This document shows, piece after piece, positions 53,508 through 62,036 of a stretch of DNA of 64,000 nt. Origin of the DNA: Burkholderia sp. Ax-1719. GTDB taxonomy: Bacteria > Pseudomonadota > Gammaproteobacteria > Burkholderiales > Burkholderiaceae. The notes under the pieces are model-generated. The model worked only from the letters and a program-made list of their open reading frames with translations, searched no databases and was not told where the DNA came from. Numbering within the stretch: position 1 is the stretch's first letter; each line of letters starts with the position of its first letter. Location: assembly GCF_011753055.1 (NCBI RefSeq), contig NZ_VWWJ01000001.1, positions 620,001 to 684,000 on the forward strand. Direction: 5' to 3'. The position numbers and the translations under genes are program-made.

Positions 53508-54830
53508 ATGAATCCGTCGAGACCCGCGTACGCCGCGACGCATGCCGACACCCACGTAGACGGGAGCCAGTCCGCGCTTTACGCCAGGGTGGCATGGCGG
53601 CTCGTGCCGCTGCTGTTCTTTTGCTATGTCGCGGCCTATCTCGATCGCGTGAACGTGGGTTTTGCGAAATTGCAGATGCTCAAGGAGCTGCATTTCAGCG
53701 AAACGGTTTATGGTCTGGGTGCGGGAATTTTCTTTATCGGTTACTTTTTATTCGAAGTGCCAAGTAATATCATCCTGCACAAAGTGGGTGCGCGCCTGTG
53801 GATCGCGCGCGTGATGATTACCTGGGCGGTCATATCGGGCTGCATGATGTTCGTGCGCACGCCCACCATGTTCTACACCTTGCGCTTTCTGCTCGGCCTT
53901 GCCGAAGCAGGGCTTTTCCCCGGCGTGATCCTGTATCTCACGTACTGGTTTCCGTCCGAGCGGCGCGGCAAGATCATCGCGCTCTTCATGACGGGCATCC
54001 CGATTTCGGGCGTGCTGGGTGGTCCGCTTTCAGGCTGGATTCTCCATTCGATGAGCGGCGCGAACGGCCTGTCGGGCTGGCAGTGGCTGTTTTTGCTCGA
54101 AGCGATTCCCTCGCTGGTGCTGGGCGTGGTCGTCATCCTCAAGCTCGACAAGGGCATCGAGCAGGCGAAGTGGCTCACCGATGCCGAAAAGCGCACGCTC
54201 AGCGCCAATATCGCCGCCGATGCCAGCGCCACCACCTCGCACACGTTCAAGGACGGCTTTACGCGGCCGATGGTCTGGGTGCTGAGCGCCATCTACCTGT
54301 TCTTCATCATGGGGCTCTACGGCGTGGGCTTCTGGTTGCCCACGCTCATCAAGGGTTCGGGCGTGAAGGACCCGCTCACCATCGGAATGTTGACGACGTT
54401 GCCGTATGCGGCAGCGGCCGTTGCGATGATCGTGGTGGGCCGCAGCTCGGACGCCCGGCGCGAGCGCCGCTGGCACGTCGCGGTGCCGGGCGTCATTGGC
54501 ACGGTGGGCTGGGTCGTGGCCGTGGCGGCGGGTAGCGGCAACGTCACATTGGCGATGATCGGTCTGACGATCGCCACCATGGGCGTGATGACAACGCTGT
54601 GCCAGTTCTGGTGCCTGCCCACGGCGATCCTCGCCGGCGCGGCAGCGGCGACGGGCGTGGCGGTGGTCAACTCGGTCGGCAATCTGGCCGGTTTCGTGAG
54701 CCCTTATGTGATCGGCTGGATCATCGACAGGACGCATTCGACGGACCTTGGCGTGTATACGCTCGCGGCCTGCCTGACGATGGGCGCGTTGCTGGTGCTC
54801 GCGTTGCCGAAGCAACTCGTGAACCGGTAG
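53508..54830 (+). CDS. MFS transporter, anion:cation symporter (ACS) family
   Basis: The 440-residue protein has 12 helices. The ACS markers are FFCYVAAYLDRVNVGFAKLQM in helix 1 and GLGAGIFFIGYFLFEVPSN in helix 2, as in phthalate, tartrate and 4-hydroxyphenylacetate permeases. It should import an organic acid by proton or sodium symport. It is cotranscribed with the class II aldolase, so the imported acid is probably the aldolase substrate. Confidence 0.93.
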   Translation: MNPSRPAYAATHADTHVDGSQSALYARVAWRLVPLLFFCYVAAYLDRVNVGFAKLQMLKELHFSETVYGLGAGIFFIGYFLFEVPSNIILHKVGARLWIARVMITWAVISGCMMFVRTPTMFYTLRFLLGLAEAGLFPGVILYLTYWFPSERRGKIIALFMTGIPISGVLGGPLSGWILHSMSGANGLSGWQWLFLLEAIPSLVLGVVVILKLDKGIEQAKWLTDAEKRTLSANIAADASATTSHTFKDGFTRPMVWVLSAIYLFFIMGLYGVGFWLPTLIKGSGVKDPLTIGMLTTLPYAAAAVAMIVVGRSSDARRERRWHVAVPGVIGTVGWVVAVAAGSGNVTLAMIGLTIATMGVMTTLCQFWCLPTAILAGAAAATGVAVVNSVGNLAGFVSPYVIGWIIDRTHSTDLGVYTLAACLTMGALLVLALPKQLVNR

Positions 54831-54855
54831 GCGGTGTCCGCTTAAAAGGAGATTG

Positions 54856-54889
54856 AAAGCGCGCGGCTCGATAATGAGCCGCGCGCTTT
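54856..54889 (+). terminator. Rho-independent terminator after the aldolase-MFS operon
   Basis: The perfect 14-base stem AAAGCGCGCGGCTC / GAGCCGCGCGCTTT with a 6-base loop is followed by CTGTTT. It lies 26 bases after the permease stop. Confidence 0.9.
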
Positions 54890-55578
54890 CTGTTTATTGC
54901 GCGAGTTTTTCAGAAAATTCCTATTTTGCTCGCGGTCGAACGCGCCCTGTCTCGACGGCGCGTTCGAGTACGCGTACCATGCGGGCCGCACGGCGCGCGG
55001 GCAGTGCGCAGATCGCGATTGCGCGCTGCTGTATACATGACGCCACCTGTCGAGATGCGGGCGTCGATCCCTGCTTCGATTCCGCTTACAAAACCTTGCG
55101 GCGCAACGAATTCCTCGCGCGCGCAGTGGTAATGCCGCAGCCCAGATCGAAATCTGGCCCGCATTTCTGCGCAGCCCCCAAGGTGCGACAAATGCGGCGG
55201 CTGCCCAATTCTTGTGAACGCATGGCGTCCTGGATGGTCGATTGACCATTGGGAATATCGGTTTTGATCGATTTTCGGCGCACTTAAGCTTACGTTAATT
55301 CATCTTCACGTAATGTGAACGTCATGCGCATTAGAGTTTGTTTTGAAGTCCGGTAGTTCGGCACGTCAGGTGCTGTCAGATTTAATCCGTCATATGAATA
55401 GGTAGGTTTGTAAACAGTGGTAATATACGCAGCCTCGAAGGAATCTCACCGCACCCGCCAGCCATCGGCCAGCCAGCTTGCGCCGTCCTTCCTTACACTG
55501 ATTACAAAGCGAGCGCCATTGGCCGCTCCCTTCGCACTTCTCGCATCGGCCCGCAAAAGAACGGGGCCCTGAATAAAC
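54890..55578. other. Long gene-poor interval
   Basis: This 689-base stretch has no convincing gene. Short frames on both strands at about 54850-55250 are Arg/Ser/Ala-rich and read like random high-GC translations. From about 55255 it turns AT-rich and carries a TTCAC-GTAAT-GTGAA dyad at 55305-55319, a plausible operator of the DUF4118 operon. No tRNA, CRISPR or IS end was recognised. It could hold a small RNA or a decayed gene. Confidence 0.5.
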
Positions 55579-56352
55579 ATGAAAGTCCGTAACGCCCGTC
55601 ACTGGGCGCCCCGGGGTCCGCGCCGCTGGGGCTACGCTGCCGCAGCGCTCGCCATTGCGAGCGTCGTGCGCATTGGCCTGCATCCGTGGCTGGGTCCGAT
55701 GATGCCAGGCACCGCGTTCTGCATTGCCGCTTCGCTGGTCGAGTACTACTTCGGTCTCGCTCCTGCGTTGACGGTCATGGTGCTTGGGCTCGGCATTGCC
55801 GATTATCTGTTCGTGCCGCCTTACGCCGATGTTTCCGTGCTCGATTTCCACGACGCCGTGCTGCTGGTGTCGTACCCGCTCGTCACGCTGCTCGTGATCA
55901 CGCTGATCGAGCGACTGCGCCGCGAGCAGTTTCGCGCACAACTGATCGCCTCGGTGGCGCAGTCGCGCTATGAAATGCTGCTGCGTCACGACAACGAACG
56001 CGTGCTCGCGCGCCGCGCCGAAGACGAAACGCATCGCCTGCTGCGCCATCTCGCGCAGCATCACGAAGGCTTCATTCTGATCAAGGCGCTGGAACGCAAC
56101 GCCGCGCAGCGCGCCAGCGTGGGGCAGAGCACCGCAGCGCTGCCGGCCGCCACCGAGGTGGCGCCAGGGCCGCTGTTCGAATCCGTGCATCCCGAAGACA
56201 TCCAGCGCCTTACCAATACGCTCTGGCCGGGTGCTCACCGGGTGCGCCTGCGCCGCAACGCGGGCGATCGCGAATTCCGCCTGACCAACTGCCAATGCGA
56301 ACGCTTTACCACGCATGCAGGCGACTTCCTCGTTTTGAGCACGGAGGCCTGA
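55579..56352 (+). CDS. DUF4118-domain membrane protein (kinase-less KdpD-like sensor module)
   Basis: The 257-residue protein has three to four membrane helices (about 18-120) matching the KdpD-like DUF4118 sensor domain (MPGTAFCIAASLVEYYFGLAPALTVMVLG, shown here as its first 20 residues MPGTAFCIAASLVEYYFGLA), then a coiled-coil-like charged helix (LIERLRREQFRAQLIASVAQ) and a soluble tail. There is no HisKA or HATPase domain, unlike the usual histidine kinases with this module. It overlaps nothing but is separated from the hydrolase by a single base, so they form an operon. Confidence 0.85.
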   Translation: MKVRNARHWAPRGPRRWGYAAAALAIASVVRIGLHPWLGPMMPGTAFCIAASLVEYYFGLAPALTVMVLGLGIADYLFVPPYADVSVLDFHDAVLLVSYPLVTLLVITLIERLRREQFRAQLIASVAQSRYEMLLRHDNERVLARRAEDETHRLLRHLAQHHEGFILIKALERNAAQRASVGQSTAALPAATEVAPGPLFESVHPEDIQRLTNTLWPGAHRVRLRRNAGDREFRLTNCQCERFTTHAGDFLVLSTEA

Positions 56353-56353
56353 C

Positions 56354-57283
56354 GTGGCGACTGTCGAGATGGAACCGGTCGTGCGCGAGACCCCGACCGT
56401 GCGCCCCGCACGGATCTTCAGCGAAGGCGATGGCCACGCGGTGCTGCTGCTGCACGGCCTGTCGAGTTCGCCGATTGAACTGCGCTACCTCGCGCGCTAT
56501 CTGCAGAACGAGGGCTTCACGGTCTGCGCCCCGCTGATCGAAGGTTATAGCGCAGGCTCCAGCGAACAGACGATGGAGCAATGGGTCGAGTCCGCCGCGC
56601 GCGAATTCGACGCGCTTGCCGCGCGCTATGAGCGCGTGTCGATCTGCGGGTTGTCGATTGGCGGCGCGCTCGCCATGCGCTTGATCCGCGAGCGGCCCAG
56701 CGCGCAATCGCTGGTGCTGCTGTCGCTCACGCTGGCCTACGACGGCTGGGCGATTCCGTGGTATCGCTTTCTGCTGGACTGGGCCTACTACACGCCGATG
56801 CGTCACACGTATCGGTATCGCGAGTCGGAACCGTTCGGCGTGCGCAACGAAGCGCTGCGCAAGAAGATTGCGCGCGCCATGCAGCGTAACTCGTTCAGCG
56901 AAGTCGGGCCTTCGACGATCTCACTGCCGGCGCTGCATCAGGCCTTGCGTCTCGCGCGCGCCGCGCGCAAGGACGTGGCGGCAATCGAAAACGATACGCT
57001 GGTAATCCATGCGATCGACGACGAAACCTCGAGCCCGCGCAATCCGCGTTATGTGATTGACAATATCGGTGCGAATTTCCTGCGCACGCTTTGGCTCGAC
57101 GATTCGTATCACATGATTACCTCGGACAACGAACGCGAGATCGTCGCGCGCGAGACCACGCTGTTCCTGCGCGAAAGCGAAGTGGCGCACGGCGCGCGCG
57201 ACGCGCAGAATCAACCGGTGGTGTCGAAGGCGCTTGCAAGGCGTCTGCGTCAACTGGCGGCAGTGGGAAGGAAGAAGGCGTGA
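56354..57283 (+). CDS. Alpha/beta hydrolase (carboxylesterase/lipase type)
   Basis: The 309-residue protein has an alpha/beta hydrolase fold with the oxyanion HG motif (VLLLHGLSSSP, about 30-40), the nucleophile elbow G-L-S101-I-G, a likely acid Asp in VIHAIDDETSSP and the catalytic His in DDSYHMI. This pattern is that of Est30-type carboxylesterases. No signal peptide. The start at 56354 is 1 base after the DUF4118 stop and the end overlaps the MipA-like gene by 4 bases, so the three are translationally linked. Confidence 0.9.
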   Translation: MATVEMEPVVRETPTVRPARIFSEGDGHAVLLLHGLSSSPIELRYLARYLQNEGFTVCAPLIEGYSAGSSEQTMEQWVESAAREFDALAARYERVSICGLSIGGALAMRLIRERPSAQSLVLLSLTLAYDGWAIPWYRFLLDWAYYTPMRHTYRYRESEPFGVRNEALRKKIARAMQRNSFSEVGPSTISLPALHQALRLARAARKDVAAIENDTLVIHAIDDETSSPRNPRYVIDNIGANFLRTLWLDDSYHMITSDNEREIVARETTLFLRESEVAHGARDAQNQPVVSKALARRLRQLAAVGRKKA

Positions 57284-58101
57284 AGCAGTCCACAACGATA
57301 AAGACGCTGACCTGCGCCGCTGTGCTGGCGTTTGCGCAGCAGAGCTGGGCCGACGATGCCGGCGCGACGAACGAAACGACAGCGCAGTCGAGCAACGCCA
57401 CGACGCCCGACGAATCGCCCTGGAAGATTGCGATTGGCCCCGGCGCGTACTTTGCGCCGCAATACCCGGGCTCGCGCCATATGAAGGTGTACCCGTTCCC
57501 GGCGCTCGATATCTCGTATCGCGACCGCATTTTCTCGCAGGGTCCGGACGTGCTCGGCATCAACGTGCTGACCAACGAGAACTATCACCTGGGCGCGTCG
57601 CTGAGCTTTGACTTCCAGTCGCGCACGGCCTCCGACGATCCGCATCTGCGCGGTCTCGGCAATGTGGACGACGGCCCCAAGCTGCGCATTTTCGGCGACT
57701 ACACGGTTTGGGCTTTCACGGGCGCAGTGGCGGTCTATCAGGACATTTCTGGCAACGGTCAGGGCACGACGGCGAGCGCCGATCTCTATGCTTCGTTGCC
57801 GCTCAAGGGCTGGCTCTTTTCGGTCGGACCTGGCCTTACGTGGGCCAATGCCGTGTACACGCGCACCTTGTTTGGCATTTCGTCGGCGCAGAGTGCGGCT
57901 TCGGGGCTGCCGCAGTACGCCACCGGTTCCGGCATCCGCGACGTGCACATGACGTTCTACGCTACGCACGATTTTTCGAAGCACTGGGTGGGCTCCGTCA
58001 ACGCCACGCTCGGTCGTCTGGAGCACTACGCGGGCGGCAGTCCGATTACCGAACGCCGCCGCGAGCTGACGACGTTTGCCGCGCTCGATTACCGCTTTTA
58101 A
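57280..58101 (+). CDS. MipA/OmpV-family outer-membrane protein
   Basis: The 273-residue protein starts at GTG 57280 (overlapping the hydrolase stop) with a signal peptide ending VLAFAQQSWADDA. The mature part is a strand-rich barrel with YFAPQYPGSRHMKVYPFPALDISY, a MipA/OmpV hallmark (first 20: YFAPQYPGSRHMKVYPFPAL), and a C-terminal aromatic (FAALDYRF). MipA proteins act as murein-scaffold or porin-like proteins. The operon setting with a membrane sensor-like protein and an esterase is unusual. Confidence 0.9.
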   Translation: MKQSTTIKTLTCAAVLAFAQQSWADDAGATNETTAQSSNATTPDESPWKIAIGPGAYFAPQYPGSRHMKVYPFPALDISYRDRIFSQGPDVLGINVLTNENYHLGASLSFDFQSRTASDDPHLRGLGNVDDGPKLRIFGDYTVWAFTGAVAVYQDISGNGQGTTASADLYASLPLKGWLFSVGPGLTWANAVYTRTLFGISSAQSAASGLPQYATGSGIRDVHMTFYATHDFSKHWVGSVNATLGRLEHYAGGSPITERRRELTTFAALDYRF

Positions 58102-58118
58102 AGCGGTCGTTCCTCCGT

Positions 58119-59090
58119 TTAAACGAATATCTCGGTATACACGAAGCGCGCCACATCGACGCGCTCTTTCACCAGCCCCAGCGAGTGGAAGGTATCGACG
58201 ATATCCTGCTGTTCCTTCACGATATCCGGCGTCACGGCCACGGTCGTATAGTGGCGGCGCTCGGTCGATAGCTTGAGCACGTCCGGACGCACGCCTAGCT
58301 GTGGCGCGAGCAGATTCGCGGTTTCCTGCGGATGGCTCTGGGTCCACGCATTCGCTTTGGCCAGTTCCTGAAACAGCACGCGGATGACCTGCGGATTCTG
58401 TTTGACGAAGTCGGGCCGCGCCAGATGGAACGTGCGGTTGTTCGACAGGCCCGTGCCATCGCGCAGCACGCGCGGCGCGGTCGCCAGTTGCTGGCCCGCG
58501 AGGAACGGATCCCACAGTCCCGCCGCATCGACATTGCCCGAGAGATACGTCGCGCTCACATCGGCTGCGCTCGTCAGATAGACGGGCTGGATATCGCCGT
58601 ATTCGAGCCCCGCCTCGCGCAGCGCGCGCACCAGCAGATATTGCACGTTCCAGCCGCGCCCGATCGCCACTTTCTTGCCCTTCAGTTCGCGGATCGAGTG
58701 GATCGGCGAATCCGCCGCCACGAAGATGCCGATGCCCTTGGGATAGGGCTGCTCCGCGCCCAGATAGACCGCGTTCACGCCCGCCGCGTTGGCGAAGGCG
58801 GACGGCGTATCGGCGGCATGGCCGAAGTCGAGCGCTTCGGCATTGAGCGCTTCCGTGAGCTGTGGTCCCGCCGCAAATTCCGCCCAGCGCACGTTCCAGC
58901 CGAGCGGCTGCAAAGCGCGCTCCAGATTGCCGGTGCCTTTGAGGATATTGAGCGTGTTGAACTTCTGGTAGCCGATGCGCAGGGTACGCGAGTCGGCGGC
59001 GTGAGCGTTGGTCACGAGCGAGGGAAGGGCGGCTGCGCCTAGCGCCGTTGCGGAAATCTGGCGGATAAATCTGCGTCTGCTCTGTTGCAT
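58119..59090 (-). CDS. SsuA-type sulfonate binding protein with Tat signal
   Basis: The 323-residue protein has a twin-arginine leader (SRRRFIRQISATALGAAALP). The mature part is the aliphatic-sulfonate group of type-2 binding proteins (LRIGYQKFNTLNILKGTGNL, HAADTPSAFANAAG, IGRGWNVQYLLVRALREAG and AAGLWDPFLAGQQL). It is similar in plan to the Tat protein at 25229. No permease or ATPase is linked. The ATG at 59090 puts the RR motif at residues 5-7. It is divergent from the sugar ABC operon. Confidence 0.92.
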   Translation of the reverse strand: MQQSRRRFIRQISATALGAAALPSLVTNAHAADSRTLRIGYQKFNTLNILKGTGNLERALQPLGWNVRWAEFAAGPQLTEALNAEALDFGHAADTPSAFANAAGVNAVYLGAEQPYPKGIGIFVAADSPIHSIRELKGKKVAIGRGWNVQYLLVRALREAGLEYGDIQPVYLTSAADVSATYLSGNVDAAGLWDPFLAGQQLATAPRVLRDGTGLSNNRTFHLARPDFVKQNPQVIRVLFQELAKANAWTQSHPQETANLLAPQLGVRPDVLKLSTERRHYTTVAVTPDIVKEQQDIVDTFHSLGLVKERVDVARFVYTEIFV

Positions 59091-59373
59091 GCTGTCGATC
59101 GGATAAAGAGTGGAAAAGTGCGATTGCCCGATCATTCGCAGCGCTGACTAAATCGTCGTGCGGATGTTGGGGCCATTGTCCGATTCTAGGGATGGCCCGC
59201 TTGCAGCAGAACCAAGCGTTTCGCATAACCATATGGAGCGCCTGGCAATACGCGTGATGTCGCGCTTTAGCAAAAGCGCTCGCATGGATATGAGCATCGC
59301 TTCGTTGGGCGCGTGCGGGCGGCTCGCTACGATGGACGGCAATTCACCATCGTTCTCCTGGAGTCGCTGCGCC

Positions 59374-60861
59374 ATGTCCGCCCCCGTATTGACCGCCCAT
59401 GCGATCGCAAAGCGCTTTGGCGCGACCATTGCGCTCTCGCGGCTGGACCTGTCGATTGGCGCGGGCGAAGTGGTCGCGCTGATGGGCGCGAACGGGGCGG
59501 GCAAATCCACGCTCGTGAAAATCGTGAGCGGCGTGCAGCCCGCAGACGAAGGTGCGATGACGCTCGACGGGAAAGCCTACGCGCCCGACTCGCCGCTGGC
59601 CGCGAAGCGCCTGGGCGTGGCGACGGTGCATCAGTCCATCGCGGATGTCGTAGTGCCCGACCTGTCGATCGCGGACAACCTGCTTCTCGACGAACTCTGC
59701 GGCGGCCTTGCCGCGATCTGGACGCCGCGCGCGCGCCGTCATGCGCGGGCGCGTGAACTGGCGGCGCGCGTGGGGCTGGACGGCGTCGATCCCGGGGCAC
59801 CGCTCGGCACGTTGTCGCTGGCGGCGCAGCAGCGGGTGGTGCTGGCGCGCGCGCTGGCCACGCGCCCACGTCTGCTGATTCTCGACGAGCCTACCGCCAG
59901 TCTTTCCGCCGCCGAAGCCGAGCGACTCTACACCTTGATCGACGACCTGCGCGCCGAAGGCGTGGCCGTGCTGCTGGTTTCGCACCGCCTGGCCGATCTG
60001 CGCAGGCTCGCGTCGCGGGTGGTGGTGGTGCGCGATGGGCGCATCGTGGCCGCGCAGGATGCGCCCATCGATTTCGATGCCGCGCTGGAGACGATGATCG
60101 GCCGACGTCTCCCTGACACGACTGCCGCGAAGGGCCCGGTCGCGCAGCATGCCAAACCAGCGCTCGAACTTCGGCGCCTGCAACTCGATTCGCATTCCGA
60201 ACCGTTTGACCTCGACGTGCGCGAAGGTGAAATCGTCGCCGTAGTTGGACCGGTGGGCGCGGGCAAATCGCGCCTTGCGCGCGTGATTTTCGGCGCGACA
60301 CGCGCGAGCGCGGGCGCGATGCGGCTCTACGGCGAGCCGTGGCGCCCTCACACGCCGCGCGAGGCGATTCGCGCGGGCGTCTTCCTGGCGGGCGAGGACC
60401 GCTGGCGCAGTTCGCTCTTTCCCGATGCCGTGCCGTTCGCCTCCATCTCGGGGACTATCGGCTTTCCGTTTCTGCCGCGCTGGAGTCGCGCAGGCGTTGC
60501 TGGCATCGTTTCACGCGCGAAAGAACGCGAGGTCGCGCGCGAATTCATCGATACCTTCGGCATTCGCTGTACCGGCCCCGACGACCGTGTTGCGCGCCTC
60601 TCGGGCGGCAACCAGCAGAAGGTGCTGCTCGCGCGCTGGCACGCCGAACCGGCGCGCGTGCTGCTGCTCGACGAACCGTTTCAGGGCGTCGATGCGGGGG
60701 CGCGCGCCGATATCGCCGCGACCCTGCGCCGCCGCGCCGCCGGGCGCGCCACGCTGGTATTCGTGAGCGATCTCGAAGAGGCGCACGAGGTGGCGGATCG
60801 TATCGTGCATTTCGATCGCGGCACCGTCGAGCGCGCCGCCAACACCCTTACTTCAACTTGA
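59374..60861 (+). CDS. Sugar ABC transporter ATPase (two NBDs, RbsA/XylG type)
   Basis: The 495-residue protein has two tandem ABC domains. The first has a Walker A GANGAGKST and a degenerate signature LSLAAQQRVVLARAL. The second has the modified Walker A GPVGAGKSR, the signature LSGGNQQKVLLARW and a Walker B LLLDEPFQGVD. This asymmetry is characteristic of the CUT2 (ribose/xylose/autoinducer-2) importers. It is 10 bases upstream of the permease gene. The start at 59374 (MSAPVLTAHAI) is set by the beginning of the first domain. Confidence 0.94.
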   Translation: MSAPVLTAHAIAKRFGATIALSRLDLSIGAGEVVALMGANGAGKSTLVKIVSGVQPADEGAMTLDGKAYAPDSPLAAKRLGVATVHQSIADVVVPDLSIADNLLLDELCGGLAAIWTPRARRHARARELAARVGLDGVDPGAPLGTLSLAAQQRVVLARALATRPRLLILDEPTASLSAAEAERLYTLIDDLRAEGVAVLLVSHRLADLRRLASRVVVVRDGRIVAAQDAPIDFDAALETMIGRRLPDTTAAKGPVAQHAKPALELRRLQLDSHSEPFDLDVREGEIVAVVGPVGAGKSRLARVIFGATRASAGAMRLYGEPWRPHTPREAIRAGVFLAGEDRWRSSLFPDAVPFASISGTIGFPFLPRWSRAGVAGIVSRAKEREVAREFIDTFGIRCTGPDDRVARLSGGNQQKVLLARWHAEPARVLLLDEPFQGVDAGARADIAATLRRRAAGRATLVFVSDLEEAHEVADRIVHFDRGTVERAANTLTST

Positions 60862-60871
60862 GACTGCCAAC

Positions 60872-61957
60872 GTGAAATCCGGCACGCCAACGCTCATCAA
60901 CGACTCCGCGCCCTCTACTCAATCAGTAGCATCAGCTCGCGATCGCGCCGTCACGCCTTCGCGCCGCCGCGCCGCGCTCGCGTGGCTCGAACGCTTGAGC
61001 CTGCTGGCCGTGCTCGCCGCCATGAGCGTGCTGTTCGCGGTGCGCGAGCCGGCCTTCGTGAGCGTCGAGAACCTGTTCAGCATCCTGCAGGCCGTGTCGA
61101 TCGTGGCGCTGCTCGGCATTGGCGTGACGATCACGCTGGCGGCAGGCGGCTTCGATCTTTCGGTGGGCAGCGTGGCCGCCACCGCGCAGATGGCGGCCAG
61201 CTACGTGCTGGTGGTCTGGCATGGCAACGCATGGGAGGCGGCTGCGGCTTGCCTGGTCCTTGGCATTGCCGCGGGCCTCTTCAACGGCGTGCTGATTACC
61301 CGCCTGCATGTGCCCGATCAACTCGCGACGCTCGGCACGCTGTTCCTGCTCGCGGGCCTGCAACTGATTCCCACGGGGGGACGCTCGCTCGCGACCGGCA
61401 CGATCCTGCCCGACGGCAGCGAGGCAAGCGGCACGTTTCCGGCCGCGTTTCTCGCTCTCGGCCGCGCGCGTCTGTTCGAGGTCGTGCCAGCGCCGGTGCT
61501 CTTCCTGCTGGTGTTGACGCTGCTGGTTTCGGCGGTGATGGCGTTCACGCGCTGGGGCCGCGTCATTTACGCAATCGGCGGCAACGAAACGGCGGCGCGC
61601 CTGGCCGGTGCGCCAGCTGCGCGCTATCGCGTGGCGGCATACGTGGCCTCAGGTGCGATTGCTTCGCTTGGCGGACTGCTGATCGCTGCGCGTGTGGGCC
61701 GCGGCGATGTTAGCGCGGGCCATTCGTTGCTGCTCGACGCGGTGGCGGCTGCGCTGGTGGGCTACGCCGTATGGGGCGTGAAGCGGCCCAACGTGCCGGG
61801 CACGGTGATCGGCGCGGTTTTCGTGGGCGTGCTGCTCAACGGTTTGACCATGCTCAACGCGCCGTATTACCTGCAGGACTTCATCAAGGGCGCGTTGCTG
61901 GTGGTCGCGCTGGCGTTCACATTCAGCATCGGACATCGCGGCAACGTGCGGGTTTAA
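60872..61957 (+). CDS. Sugar ABC transporter permease (RbsC type)
   Basis: The 361-residue protein has about 9-10 membrane helices and the CUT2 permease motif (LLGIGVTITLAAGGFDLSVG, then NGVLITRLHVPDQLATLGT). It starts at GTG 60872 with a polar 40-residue N-terminus. It belongs to the same operon as the ATPase and binding protein. The imported sugar or polyol is unknown. Confidence 0.93.
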   Translation: MKSGTPTLINDSAPSTQSVASARDRAVTPSRRRAALAWLERLSLLAVLAAMSVLFAVREPAFVSVENLFSILQAVSIVALLGIGVTITLAAGGFDLSVGSVAATAQMAASYVLVVWHGNAWEAAAACLVLGIAAGLFNGVLITRLHVPDQLATLGTLFLLAGLQLIPTGGRSLATGTILPDGSEASGTFPAAFLALGRARLFEVVPAPVLFLLVLTLLVSAVMAFTRWGRVIYAIGGNETAARLAGAPAARYRVAAYVASGAIASLGGLLIAARVGRGDVSAGHSLLLDAVAAALVGYAVWGVKRPNVPGTVIGAVFVGVLLNGLTMLNAPYYLQDFIKGALLVVALAFTFSIGHRGNVRV

Positions 61958-62036
61958 CGCCCGCCAGTTCAGCGCGGCGCAATCGACGGTTTCAGATAAA
62001 TAACCAGGCAATCCTGATGATATGGAGAGGGGAATC

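Noticed and set aside
51562..53595. A 677-codon open frame on the minus strand
   Set aside because: The LysR gene occupies 51562-52467. The remainder is antisense to the class II aldolase gene and has no protein-like character.
54853..55245. Overlapping short frames on both strands after the MFS terminator
   Set aside because: Composition is Arg/Ser/Ala-rich without motifs, and several frames are open at once, as expected by chance.
58080..58101. ACCGCTT-TTA-AAGCGGT hairpin at the MipA-like stop as a terminator
   Set aside because: The short symmetric stem lies over the stop codon with no T tract after it.
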